From NCBI RefSeq assembly GCF_900452385.1, contig NZ_UGOA01000001.1:2427501-2491500 (forward strand): a stretch of DNA of 64,000 nucleotides, read 5' to 3'. The notes under the pieces were generated by a model, which saw nothing but the letters and a program-made list of their open reading frames with translations, searched no databases and was not told the DNA's origin. Made by a program: the position numbers and the translations under genes. Within the stretch, counting starts at the first letter, position 1; every line of letters begins with the position of its first letter. Source of the DNA: Legionella donaldsonii. GTDB lineage: Bacteria; Pseudomonadota; Gammaproteobacteria; Legionellales; Legionellaceae. Shown here piece after piece: positions 1-8,593 of the stretch.

Positions 1-146
1 AAGAGGGTGAGAGTTTAATCGTTTTGGAAGCAATGAAAATGGAACACACTATTCATGCCCCCAAAGACGGTATACTGGCTGAATTATTTTACGATGTGGG
101 CTCGCAAGTGAGTGAAGGCGCTGAATTGTTAGCTTTAAAAGATTGA
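1..146 (+). CDS. Biotin-carrying subunit of an acyl-CoA carboxylase (C-terminal fragment)
   Basis: The last 48 codons of a gene that begins before the window. The fragment carries the biotinyl-lysine motif EAMKMEH, with the lysine between the two methionines as biotin attachment site, followed by the usual half-barrel ending in ELLALKD. This is the biotin carboxyl carrier domain at the C-terminus of a methylcrotonyl-, propionyl- or acetyl-CoA carboxylase alpha subunit. HMG-CoA lyase starts 12 bases downstream, which points to 3-methylcrotonyl-CoA carboxylase of leucine breakdown, but the fragment alone cannot separate these enzymes. Confidence 0.85.
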   Translation, partial: EGESLIVLEAMKMEHTIHAPKDGILAELFYDVGSQVSEGAELLALKD

Positions 147-158
147 CTAGGGACAAGC

Positions 159-1064
159 ATGAACTATCCACAACGAGTCACGATAGTTGAAGTGGGGCCA
201 CGGGATGGGTTACAGAATGAATCATCCTTTGTTGCTACTGAAAGCAAAGTAGAATTGATCAATTTACTGAGCCAAAGTGGTTTAAAACACATTGAGGTCA
301 CCAGCTTTGTTTCAGCAAAAGCGATTCCTCAACTGGCTGACAATGAAACGGTCTTTACCAGCATCGCTAAACCAGCAGGCATTCATTATTCAGCATTAGT
401 ACCCAACGAACGCGGCATGTTAAAAGCACTCGAAGCGGGCGTAAAAGAAATTGCAGTCTTTACAGCAGCGAGTGAAGCCTTTAATCAACGTAATATTAAT
501 TGTTCAATCAGCGAGAGTATTCATCGCTTTGAGCCCGTTATCGCTTTGGCTAAGGCAAACAAAATTCGCGTACGGGCTTACATTTCCTGTGTTCTCGGCT
601 GTCCTTATGAAGGTGAAATTGCCCCGCGACAGGTCGCTGAGGTTACACGTCAGTTGCTGGCTCTCGAGGTTGATGAAATTTGCCTGGGCGATACCATTGG
701 TGTTGGCACCCCCAAACAAACTATCGCTGTTTTACAACAAGTCCTGGAATTTTTACCTTTGCCTCAGTTAGCGATGCATTTTCATGATACATACGGCCAG
801 GCAATTGCCAATATTTATGCCTCTCTTGAATACGGTATCTATCGTTTTGACAGTTCTGTCGCTGGTCTTGGCGGCTGTCCATATGCCCGAGGTGCAAGTG
901 GAAATGTTGCAACGGAGGATGTTTTATACTTGATGCACGGACTGGGGATTGAAACCGGTGTTGATATTTTCAAGATCGTCGCTGCAGGCGATAAAATATG
1001 TAAGCTGTTAGGGAAAAAGAACCAATCGAAAGTAGCGAATGCCCTGCTGGCAAATCAAAGCTAA
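159..1064 (+). CDS. mvaB: Hydroxymethylglutaryl-CoA lyase
   Basis: Cleaves HMG-CoA into acetyl-CoA and acetoacetate, the last step of leucine catabolism. The 301 residues match the usual family length. Visible motifs are the N-terminal VGPRDGLQNE (from about residue 12), the metal-binding HFHDTYGQ (about 207) and the glycine-rich signature GLGGCPYARGASGN with the catalytic cysteine near residue 240. AGGGAC ahead of the ATG supports the start. The gene lies 12 bases after the biotin carboxylase subunit, so the two are probably cotranscribed as the end of a leucine-degradation operon. Its product acetoacetate is the substrate of the acetoacetyl-CoA synthetase at 8594-10534. Confidence 0.95.
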   Translation: MNYPQRVTIVEVGPRDGLQNESSFVATESKVELINLLSQSGLKHIEVTSFVSAKAIPQLADNETVFTSIAKPAGIHYSALVPNERGMLKALEAGVKEIAVFTAASEAFNQRNINCSISESIHRFEPVIALAKANKIRVRAYISCVLGCPYEGEIAPRQVAEVTRQLLALEVDEICLGDTIGVGTPKQTIAVLQQVLEFLPLPQLAMHFHDTYGQAIANIYASLEYGIYRFDSSVAGLGGCPYARGASGNVATEDVLYLMHGLGIETGVDIFKIVAAGDKICKLLGKKNQSKVANALLANQS

Positions 1065-1071
1065 ATCAATA

Positions 1072-1213
1072 GACTTCTTCGGGAACTCTACTACAGAGGA
1101 GAATTGCTGCGTCGATACGGTGCTCGAATCCTCATGTACTGGCGCCGTACACTACGGTTCTGTGCTCCGTGTCTCCTCGCACTTCTCCTCTGTAGCGGGT
1201 TTCTGAAGAAGTC
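1072..1213. repeat. Dispersed hairpin repeat, copy A
   Basis: A 142-base imperfect inverted repeat in the 361-base gap between mvaB and the polyamine operon. The left arm starts GACTTCTTCGGGAAC and contains TACAGAGGAGAA. The right arm, read in reverse complement, starts GACTTCTTCAGAAAC and contains the same TACAGAGGAGAA. The centre contains GTCGATACGGTGCTCGAATC. Related copies lie at 22230-22340 and 39292-39426, both in the opposite orientation. The rest of the gap (1214-1425) shows no gene. Confidence 0.8.
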
Positions 1214-1425
1214 CACTGAAAATTCATGATTGTACTTACCAGGAAATCACTCTAAACTCCTTCGCGGGACTGGGTTTGACCAAGGTTGGAATCCTACCTA
1301 AAACTCGAAGTAAACTGTATACATAAAAACCAATTGGTTATATCATACAGCAACTTTTTATTCGAGATATCCAACAGTCCAAGAGTTGTTGATATTCTTT
1401 TTATAGATTAAACGTGAGGCTCAAG

Positions 1426-2292
1426 ATGACGAGTAGTAAATTAAAAGTAGGCTTAGTACAGGAGAAGTGGTCTGAAAATCTACAAGAACATCAAGACCGT
1501 CTTGCCTCAGGCATTTTTGCCGCTGCTAAACAAGGGGCTCAACTCGTCTGCCTGCAAGAATTAACGTTGTCACCTTATTTTTGTACCCGCCATGATGTCG
1601 ATGGTACAGCTTATCAAGAAGAGCTGCACACAGGCCCTACAGCACAATTTGTCAGTGCCATGGCAAAAGCAGCGAAAGTAACTATTACGTCCTCTTTATT
1701 TGAAAAAGCAGGCTATAACACTGCCGTAGCTTTTAATGAGTCAGGTGAATTGGTTGCTGTAACCCGCAAACAGCATATTCCCAGTGGTGAAAAATACCAT
1801 GAAAATTATTACTTCAAACCAGGTGATTCCGATTATCCGGTCCACAACCTGGTTGGACATCGATTTGGTTTACCTACCTGTTATGATCAATGGTTCCCTG
1901 AGTTGTCGCGCATTTACGGTTTAAAAGGAGCAGAGGTTCTGGTTTATCCTACTGCCATTGGTGGAGAACCCACTGCACCAGGTTTTGATAGCCAACCCAT
2001 GTGGCAAAAAGTGATGGTTGCGCAGGGGATTATGGCAAACACCTTCGTCGTGGCTGTTAACCGTGTTGGCTGTGAGGATGGGCTTGAATTTTACGGCTCT
2101 AGCTTTATCTCTAACCCAATGGGTGAAGTTTTAGTGCAAGCGCCACGCAATGAGCCTGCTGTGCTCGTCGCTGAATTGGATTTCAGTCAACGCGCATTAT
2201 GGGGGCGGCTGTTTCCTTTTGCAGATCAGCGAGAGCCTGAAACCTATCATGAGCTCCTCAAAGCCCGTAAATCCGATGTGGGAAAACCCTAA
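1426..2292 (+). CDS. aguB: N-carbamoylputrescine amidase
   Basis: Hydrolyses N-carbamoylputrescine to putrescine, CO2 and ammonia, completing the agmatine route. It is a nitrilase-family protein with the three catalytic elements in view: Glu in CLQELTLSPYF, Lys in RKQHIPSGEKYHENYYF and the nucleophile Cys near residue 152 in PTCYDQWFPE. A GTG at 1414 would add four residues, but GAGG at 1416-1419 is a good ribosome binding site for the ATG at 1426, giving 288 residues. Its TAA shares one base with the speA ATG (TAATG), so translation is probably coupled. Confidence 0.92.
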   Translation: MTSSKLKVGLVQEKWSENLQEHQDRLASGIFAAAKQGAQLVCLQELTLSPYFCTRHDVDGTAYQEELHTGPTAQFVSAMAKAAKVTITSSLFEKAGYNTAVAFNESGELVAVTRKQHIPSGEKYHENYYFKPGDSDYPVHNLVGHRFGLPTCYDQWFPELSRIYGLKGAEVLVYPTAIGGEPTAPGFDSQPMWQKVMVAQGIMANTFVVAVNRVGCEDGLEFYGSSFISNPMGEVLVQAPRNEPAVLVAELDFSQRALWGRLFPFADQREPETYHELLKARKSDVGKP

Positions 2293-4187
2293 TGACTGAC
2301 AACGCATTCCAAGATGAAAATCTATACAATATTAATAACTGGGGTGAAGGTTATTTCAATATAAACGCAGCAGGAAATATTGCTATCAGCAAAACGCCGG
2401 AAGAAAAAGGCGTTGAATTGCAAGCGATTGTAAATGCCGCTAATCGAGCAGGTTTACAATTACCGCTCTTGATTCGTTTTACCGATATTCTTCATGACAG
2501 AGTCGTAAAATTAAATGAAGCCTTTGCGCAAGCCATTGAAGAAAACGATTATCGAGGAAGCTATAAACTGGTCTACCCGATTAAAGTTAACCAGGAATAT
2601 TGCGTAGTGAGGGAAATTTTAAAAGCACCCCGCTACCCAGTGGGTTTAGAAGCCGGTAGCAAACCTGAATTAATGGCAGTGATTGGGTTATTGGGCCAAA
2701 CGCCTTCCACCATTGTCTGTAATGGCTATAAAGATAACAGTTATATTCGCACGGCTTTAATTGCACAACAAATGGGCCATGAAGTCTTCATTGTCATAGA
2801 AAAACGCTCGGAATTAGACATTATCCTGAAAGAATCTGCACGGCTAGATATCAAACCTAAAATTGGTGTGCGTATTCGTTTAGTCACCAAAGGCGCAGGT
2901 AAATGGGAAAATACCGGCGGGGCTAAATCCAAATTTGGTTTAAATGCAGAACAGGTTCTTGAGTTAGTCAATCACCTAAAGGCCCACAATTCGTTGGATT
3001 GCCTGCAATTAATGCATTGCCATTTGGGCTCGCAAATTGCCAACATCCATGATATTCGCCACTGCATGCAGGAAGTTGCCCGCTATTATATTGAACTGCG
3101 TCGCCTGAACGCCCCCATCAATACCGTTGATGTTGGTGGTGGTCTTGGGGTGGATTATGAGGGTACACATTCCAATACAGGTTGTTCAATGAACTATTCT
3201 GTAAAAGAATATGCTACTAATATCTTGCTGGCGCTTCGTCCTCTTTGTGAAGAAGCGGGTATGCCGGAACCCAATCTTATTTCTGAATCTGGGCGTGCAC
3301 TCACAGCCCATCACGCGGTTCTAATTAGCAATATCACTGATGTGGAGCTAGTCAAAAAAACCAGAGAATTGCCCTTCATTGAGGCAGACGATTCTCACGT
3401 TATTCGTGATATTTGGGACACTTATCAATCTATTTCTGATAATTCTCCCAGCGAAATTTATAATTATGCTGCTCACTCACTGGATGAGGCTCATTCCATG
3501 TTTAAACATGGCGTCATTAGTTTGCAGGAAAAAGCAAAAGTAGAACAATTTTTTACTGCGATTTGCCTTGAAATTCAAGAACGCCTGGATGAAAACAATC
3601 CTGGTGATAATGAACTTATCAAGCCTATTAACGAACGCTTGGCAGCAAAAATATTTTGTAATCTGTCATTTTTCCAATCATTACCAGATGCATGGGCAAT
3701 AGGGCAGATTTTCCCAGTTGCACCGATTTCGCGGCTTACCGAAAAGCCAACCATGCACAGTATTTTGCAAGATTTGACTTGTGATTCCGACGGTACTTTA
3801 AAGGAATACACGGGTAGTTCCTGCATCAATACCACCTTAATGTTGCCCCCGTTTAATGAACATGATCCCTATGCCATTGCTTTCTTTTTAGTAGGCGCCT
3901 ATCAGGAAATACTTGGCAATTTGCACAATTTATTTGGGGATACGAATTCACTGGATGTGAAATTAACCGGCGAAGGGCAATTTGAGATCAATGATTTAGT
4001 CAGCGGTGATACGGTAACCAATGTCTTGAATTTCGCTCATTTTGATACTAAAAAATTGCTACTCTCCTATGAAAAACAATTGATAAGTAGTGAATTACCT
4101 CATGAAAAAATTCAGAATTATCTCAATGAGTTACGCAGTATTTTTTCACAACAAACGTACCTCGACAGTAATAAAATAAAAGGATAA
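2292..4187 (+). CDS. speA: Biosynthetic arginine decarboxylase
   Basis: PLP- and Mg-dependent decarboxylation of arginine to agmatine. The 631 residues fit the large biosynthetic ADC family (alanine-racemase-like fold III), not the acid-inducible enzyme. The PLP lysine is Lys98 in YPIKVNQE. Further family landmarks are LMHCHLGSQI, the glycine-rich VDVGGGLGVDYEGT, and SCINTTLMLPPFNEHDPYAIAFFLVGAYQE near the C-terminus. The gene is the middle one of aguB-speA-aguA, overlapping aguB by one base and separated from aguA by three. The three genes together convert arginine to putrescine without ornithine decarboxylase. Confidence 0.96.
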   Translation: MTDNAFQDENLYNINNWGEGYFNINAAGNIAISKTPEEKGVELQAIVNAANRAGLQLPLLIRFTDILHDRVVKLNEAFAQAIEENDYRGSYKLVYPIKVNQEYCVVREILKAPRYPVGLEAGSKPELMAVIGLLGQTPSTIVCNGYKDNSYIRTALIAQQMGHEVFIVIEKRSELDIILKESARLDIKPKIGVRIRLVTKGAGKWENTGGAKSKFGLNAEQVLELVNHLKAHNSLDCLQLMHCHLGSQIANIHDIRHCMQEVARYYIELRRLNAPINTVDVGGGLGVDYEGTHSNTGCSMNYSVKEYATNILLALRPLCEEAGMPEPNLISESGRALTAHHAVLISNITDVELVKKTRELPFIEADDSHVIRDIWDTYQSISDNSPSEIYNYAAHSLDEAHSMFKHGVISLQEKAKVEQFFTAICLEIQERLDENNPGDNELIKPINERLAAKIFCNLSFFQSLPDAWAIGQIFPVAPISRLTEKPTMHSILQDLTCDSDGTLKEYTGSSCINTTLMLPPFNEHDPYAIAFFLVGAYQEILGNLHNLFGDTNSLDVKLTGEGQFEINDLVSGDTVTNVLNFAHFDTKKLLLSYEKQLISSELPHEKIQNYLNELRSIFSQQTYLDSNKIKG

Positions 4188-4190
4188 GCC

Positions 4191-5216
4191 ATGACAACAC
4201 CAAAACAAGCCGGCTTTCATATGCCCCCCGAATGGTATCCTCATGCTGGTTGCTGGATGGCCTGGCCTTGTCACCAGGATAGTTGGGCGGCCATCGGTTT
4301 GGAGCGTGCGGGAATTGCTTATGCACGGGTTGCCCAAGCCATCGCACAATATGAACCTGTTACCATGCTGGTTAAACCTGCCGATATGGCGCAGGCAAAA
4401 AAATTATGTGGTGAGGAAATCCACTTGGTTCCTTTGGCACTCAATGACTCCTGGACGCGTGATACAGGTCCGACGTTTTTACTGAATGAACAAAACGAGT
4501 TAGCCGGTGTTGATTGGATTCATAATGCCTGGGGTGGTAATTATGAGGATTGCGCCCTGGATAATCAAATTGCTGCGGCCGTCATCAAACAAACAGGAGC
4601 CCGCCATTTTAAAGCACCTCTGGTTATGGAAGGCGGTTCCTTCCATGTCGATGGTGAAGGTACTATTTTAACTAGCCGTGAATGCCTGTTAAATCCCAAT
4701 CGTAATCCCCACCTCTCTCAAGCCGAGATAGAAGACTATCTTTACAATTATCTCAATGCAGAAAAAATTATTTGGTTAAATAAAGGACTGCTTGGCGATG
4801 AGACCGACGGCCACATTGATGAAATTGCCTGTTTTATTGCACCGGGTAAAGTCCTGGCTTTAATTACCCATGATAAAGAGGATGCCAATTACCAAACCCT
4901 GCACGAAAACCTCGAGATCCTAAAATCAGTGACTGATGCCAAAGGAAGAAATCTGGAAGTTTTTACCGTAGAACAGCCACCGGCAACGTTTATGGGTGAG
5001 GAACGTTTAACTCTTTCCTATATCAATTTCTATCTGGCTAATCAGGGAATCGTGATGCCCGCTTTTGGTCATGCCAAATATGACAAAGCAGCTTACGAAC
5101 TGTTTTGCCAGTTGTTTCCAAACCATCATATTACACAAATTGATGCGTTGGATGTTTTTGCTGGCGGTGGCGGTATTCATTGTATTACGCAACAACAACC
5201 CATCTCCAGAAAATAG
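4191..5216 (+). CDS. aguA: Agmatine deiminase
   Basis: Converts agmatine to N-carbamoylputrescine and ammonia. It belongs to the guanidino-group-modifying (PAD-like) family. Visible elements are [11 protein letters not shown] at the N-terminus, the substrate-binding [26 protein letters not shown], the histidine in [14 protein letters not shown] and the nucleophile Cys331 in [14 protein letters not shown]. The 341 residues match family length. It is the third gene of the putrescine operon and supplies the substrate of AguB, the first gene. I see no clear terminator before the hipBA operators. Confidence 0.95.
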   Translation: MTTPKQAGFHMPPEWYPHAGCWMAWPCHQDSWAAIGLERAGIAYARVAQAIAQYEPVTMLVKPADMAQAKKLCGEEIHLVPLALNDSWTRDTGPTFLLNEQNELAGVDWIHNAWGGNYEDCALDNQIAAAVIKQTGARHFKAPLVMEGGSFHVDGEGTILTSRECLLNPNRNPHLSQAEIEDYLYNYLNAEKIIWLNKGLLGDETDGHIDEIACFIAPGKVLALITHDKEDANYQTLHENLEILKSVTDAKGRNLEVFTVEQPPATFMGEERLTLSYINFYLANQGIVMPAFGHAKYDKAAYELFCQLFPNHHITQIDALDVFAGGGGIHCITQQQPISRK

Positions 5217-5274
5217 TGTTAAGAACTTTCTACTCTGAAAAGCGAAATTCTACCAGGTTTACAAATTCAAATAT

Positions 5275-5348
5275 TACCCTCTATAGCGGGTAATATTGAA
5301 TTTACCCTCTATAGCGGGTAATATTGAATTTACCCTCTATAGCGGGTA
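5275..5348 (+). promoter_or_regulatory. Three tandem HipB-type operators with superimposed promoter
   Basis: Three copies of the perfect 20-base palindrome TTACCCTCTATAGCGGGTAA, with cores TACCC-N8-GGGTA at 5275-5292, 5303-5320 and 5331-5348, exactly 28 bases apart. The known E. coli HipB operator is TATCC-N8-GGATA, so the arm length and 8-base spacing are the same. A sigma70-like promoter, TTGAAT (5296-5301), 17-base spacer, TAATAT (5319-5324), has operator 2 filling its spacer. Operator 3 covers the predicted start point. The repeat makes each TAATATTGAAT junction both a -10 and the next -35. The array sits 26 bases before hipB. Confidence 0.85.
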
Positions 5349-5373
5349 AATAATAGGCCTAAGGAAATTAACC

Positions 5374-5625
5374 ATGCTAATCCATTCACCCAGAGAATTA
5401 GCTTTTTTTGTTATTAGTCAACGCAAAAAACTTAAATTAAGTCAGGCAAAGGTTGGTAAGCTTGTAGGATTAAAGCAGCAAACTATTTCAGAGTTTGAAC
5501 TCAGGCCTGAGAGCACACAACTCGATACCTTATTTCGCATACTATCTGCGCTTAATTTAGACATTAAGATGTTATCAAAACACGAAACTTCTAACAATGA
5601 AACCCAGTGGACTGAAGAATGGTAA
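5374..5625 (+). CDS. hipB: HipB-type antitoxin, XRE-family repressor
   Basis: An 83-residue DNA-binding antitoxin with a helix-turn-helix from about residues 15 to 60 (KLSQAKVGKLVGLKQQTISEFE). It should bind the three upstream operators and neutralise HipA. It ends in Trp-Thr-Glu-Glu-Trp; E. coli HipB also ends in Glu-Trp on a flexible tail that is needed for degradation by Lon, and a lon gene lies at 58935-61388. AAGGA before the ATG supports the start. The end overlaps hipA by seven bases, the usual arrangement for a translationally coupled antitoxin-toxin pair. Confidence 0.9.
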   Translation: MLIHSPRELAFFVISQRKKLKLSQAKVGKLVGLKQQTISEFELRPESTQLDTLFRILSALNLDIKMLSKHETSNNETQWTEEW

Positions 5626-6932
5626 CAGCAAAACGAAAAAATCGAATACTCAGTATATTAATGAATGGGATTTTGATCGGAAAACTTGAGAAAACAACAA
5701 CAGGTGGGTTAATTTTTATTTATGACCAGCAATGGCTTAATACCCCAGGTGCACGCCCCATTTCATTATCATTGCCTTTGACCGAACAGCCTTTTTCTGG
5801 CGATATCGTTTATAATTTTTTTGATAATCTCCTGCCTGATAATCAACAAATTAGATCGCGAATTCAGGCTAAATTTCATGTGGCAATAAACCAACCCTTT
5901 GATCTATTGGCTAGTATTGGTAGAGATTGTGTGGGGGCTGTTCAAATTATCGATGGAGAAATACCAGCCTTTAAAAAAGAGATAAAGGCTCAACCCTTAG
6001 ATGAAAAAGCAATAGCCGCTATTTTACGGGGCTATCAAAACAATCCGCTTGGTATGACTGATCCTACAAGGGAATTTCGAATTTCCATTGCAGGAGCACA
6101 AGAAAAAACGGCATTCTTGTACCATCAAAAAAAATGGTGCCGTCCCTTAGAAGAAACCCCAACCAGCCATATTTTTAAATTGCCTATTGGCTACATCCCA
6201 CATCAAAATATGGATTTAAGGGATAGTTGTGAAAATGAATGGTTATGTTCACAGATTGCTGCAGCCTTTGGATTACCCGTCGCAAAGTGCGAAATTCTTC
6301 ACTTTGAAGAAACTAAAGTGCTTGTGGTAGAGCGGTTTGATCGCAAAATGTCTAGCGATAACGCTTGGATCATGCGATTGCCGCAAGAAGATATATGCCA
6401 GGTTCTTGGCATTTCCCCTAATTTAAAATATCAATCAGACGGAGGAGCAGGTATTAGTGAAATTATGCAATTATTACTCGGAGCTACCAATCCTATTGCT
6501 GATCGAGATATGTTTTATCGAGCTCAAGTTTTATTTTGGCTATTAGCAGCAATTGATGGCCATGCAAAAAATTTTAGTGTGTTTATCGAGCCTCAAGGAA
6601 AATATCACCTAACACCGCTCTATGACATTATGTCAGCCTATCCATTGATAGAGAAAAAGCAATTACAAGCCCAAAAAATTAAAATGGCCATGGCGTTGAG
6701 GGGGAGAAATACCCATTATCACTGGCATAGTATGCAAAGAAGGCATTTTTTAGATACTGCAAAAGCAGTCAATTACTCCACCGAAAGAGCCGAAACCATC
6801 CTGGATGAGATGTTAGAAAAAAGCGATGCTGTCATCAATGAAGTAGCTGCCAAATTACCTGGAGATTTTCCAAATGAAATCGCCCAACCTATTTTTACGG
6901 GAATCCATTTGGCAACAAAGAAACTAAAGTAA
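5619..6932 (+). CDS. hipA: HipA-type serine/threonine kinase toxin
   Basis: A 437-residue kinase, close to the 440 of E. coli HipA, which phosphorylates glutamyl-tRNA synthetase and induces persistence. The Gly-rich activation segment is RISIAGAQEKTAF, with Ser156 at the place of the E. coli autophosphorylation Ser150. The catalytic Asp is Asp313 in IDGHAKNFS, followed by the Asn of the metal site. The DFG-like Asp is Asp336 in TPLYDIMSAYP. All key residues are present, so the toxin looks active. The N-terminal domain is HipA_N-like. It overlaps hipB, with which it should form the repressing complex. Confidence 0.92.
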   Translation: MVTAKRKNRILSILMNGILIGKLEKTTTGGLIFIYDQQWLNTPGARPISLSLPLTEQPFSGDIVYNFFDNLLPDNQQIRSRIQAKFHVAINQPFDLLASIGRDCVGAVQIIDGEIPAFKKEIKAQPLDEKAIAAILRGYQNNPLGMTDPTREFRISIAGAQEKTAFLYHQKKWCRPLEETPTSHIFKLPIGYIPHQNMDLRDSCENEWLCSQIAAAFGLPVAKCEILHFEETKVLVVERFDRKMSSDNAWIMRLPQEDICQVLGISPNLKYQSDGGAGISEIMQLLLGATNPIADRDMFYRAQVLFWLLAAIDGHAKNFSVFIEPQGKYHLTPLYDIMSAYPLIEKKQLQAQKIKMAMALRGRNTHYHWHSMQRRHFLDTAKAVNYSTERAETILDEMLEKSDAVINEVAAKLPGDFPNEIAQPIFTGIHLATKKLK

Positions 6933-6958
6933 GTCCGAAAGAAAAGGTAAGGGCAAAG

Positions 6959-6979
6959 GTTGTTGCTCTGAGTAATGCC
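6959..6979 (+). repeat. 21-bp direct repeat, left copy
   Basis: GTTGTTGCTC-T-GAGTAATGCC. The same word with one difference (A for T at the eleventh base) occurs at 8483-8503 in the same orientation. The two copies flank the orphan gene at 7121-8326. They may be target-site or recombination traces, or remnants of a larger repeat. Confidence 0.6.
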
Positions 6980-7120
6980 ATCCAATCCTGCGTGTTATTC
7001 GGTCTTTTATCGCTACACAAACAAAAGTACAGCGTTCAGGAATAGAGACCTTAAACGCCGACTTTAAATTATGAATTTCATTAAAGAGCTGCAGCAAGCG
7101 AACCTTACTCAATAGAAGAA

Positions 7121-8326
7121 TTACCCTTTCAACCCGCAAGTGCTCTCTTTTTCTGCGACGCTTGCAATTAACTGTTCAAATTGACTATTATCTATGAATG
7201 TCCCTTGGGAGTCTTTTAAATAACCTGTCTCAGACATCACTACTTCCCCACTTTCAAAGGCTTTCACGCCAGTATCACTAAACAACTTTGGGTAGTAAGA
7301 AGGATGAAGATTGACCAACTGACTCATGGATTGAATAGTGCTATTTTCAAATAACTTCAAACCGTTAGCAGAAATGACATGTGCCAGTGAATCCTTGGTA
7401 AAATAAATGATCGCAAACCAACCTGAAATGTAATTTTTTCTCATCATTTTTAAGCCCATCGGTGACAAGAGTAATTCGACTAGTGGTTCAAGTTTAGGGT
7501 TATCAGATAGTTTTGCGTCAATTTCCACGGCATTGGATGAGTCCAGTTTTCCATTATTAACCAGCTCAATTAGTCTGGGATTCTTTAACTTGGAGCGAGC
7601 ATACTCGGTGCTAAAAAACCAATTACTCCCAATAGGCTTAAATTGACAGAATTCTAATTTTTTAGCGACTATCGTCTCAGGAGGCAGGTACATGATGCCA
7701 TGCATATAAGATTCCAATGAATCCGTTTCAGTTAATTTTTCCCCAGAAGCCCTGGCCTTAGCAATTCTCTCGGCAAACTCATCATTCCATGCACTATATT
7801 CACCGTACTCTAACACCTGTTCAAAAGAAAGAGATGTTAAACCCTTTTTCCGGGCGGCTGCCTCTGCATCTTTCTTTAAGGTCTGATAAAAAACACTTTC
7901 TTCTATTTTCCGTTTTATAGTCGGTGATTTCGTAGCCATATAGTCAGCTATTTCTTTCTGCAGCCACATCACTCCTGTTCCCTTTTTTCTTAGTCCCATA
8001 TGAAAATAGGCAGGCGGCGAATTCTTAATAGCATCGAGCTCTATACGTCCCTCTTTACCCGCCTGAATACTCTTGTGAAAGGCATACTCCATCAAAAGAG
8101 AGCCAACATGTTTAAATGGAGCATCCGCGTTGATCGAATAATTATCCATACGATGGATATAAAGACAATTCTCCTGGATAGAATACTGCATACAACCTAT
8201 TTCTTTACCATTTACAAAAACTTTCACGTCGGTACGTGGACCAGAGAATGTTTCCCCTGAGCGCTTACGAATCGCGTAATTGACTGGCTGATTTGTTGAA
8301 GTTCGGATTTTGGTCGTTAAGCGCAT
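7121..8326 (-). CDS. Uncharacterised 401-residue protein with GNAT-like N-terminus
   Basis: I do not recognise a named family over the full length. Residues about 10-120 have the layout of a GNAT acetyltransferase: strands around VKVFVNGKEIGCMQYSI, a glycine-containing helix start HVGSLLMEYAFHKSIQAG, then IELDAIKNSPPAYFHMGLRKKG, which resembles the Y-x-x-x-GF end of the fold. The rest is mainly helical. No signal peptide or membrane segment is seen. The gene stands alone, convergent with hipA, between two 21-bp direct repeats. A Dot/Icm substrate is possible (the tail has Glu and Ser/Thr residues) but unproven. Confidence 0.6.
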   Translation of the reverse strand: MRLTTKIRTSTNQPVNYAIRKRSGETFSGPRTDVKVFVNGKEIGCMQYSIQENCLYIHRMDNYSINADAPFKHVGSLLMEYAFHKSIQAGKEGRIELDAIKNSPPAYFHMGLRKKGTGVMWLQKEIADYMATKSPTIKRKIEESVFYQTLKKDAEAAARKKGLTSLSFEQVLEYGEYSAWNDEFAERIAKARASGEKLTETDSLESYMHGIMYLPPETIVAKKLEFCQFKPIGSNWFFSTEYARSKLKNPRLIELVNNGKLDSSNAVEIDAKLSDNPKLEPLVELLLSPMGLKMMRKNYISGWFAIIYFTKDSLAHVISANGLKLFENSTIQSMSQLVNLHPSYYPKLFSDTGVKAFESGEVVMSETGYLKDSQGTFIDNSQFEQLIASVAEKESTCGLKG

Positions 8327-8482
8327 GTTGTCTAACTCAGTCGATGAATGATAGTAAATGCGCCGTATAATAGCAGGTTAAAACAAAATCACAATGACGA
8401 ATGGTTAATCTTATGATTAAATTTTCCACTCTATAAAATATAATGAGTCGCCTACTACACAGCAAAAAATAACCCGACATAC

Positions 8483-8503
8483 GTTGTTGCTCAGAGTAAT
8501 GCC
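8483..8503 (+). repeat. 21-bp direct repeat, right copy
   Basis: GTTGTTGCTC-A-GAGTAATGCC, 20 of 21 bases identical to the copy at 6959-6979, in the same orientation. It lies upstream of the orphan gene's start and about 90 bases before the acetoacetyl-CoA synthetase gene. Confidence 0.6.
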
Positions 8504-8593
8504 GGTTATCATTTAGGCATGCAGTGAAATCGGCCAACTGAACACATTTCCCACCCTTCTTAGAAAAAAAATACAGTTAAAAGGAAGTCAATA

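Noticed and set aside
5275-5348. CRISPR-like array (three equally spaced repeats)
   Set aside because: The intervals are identical as well, the units are perfect palindromes and they sit before hipBA. These are operators.
6924-7139. 71-codon minus-strand frame after hipA
   Set aside because: Overlaps the ends of two convergent genes, no ribosome binding site and no family pattern.
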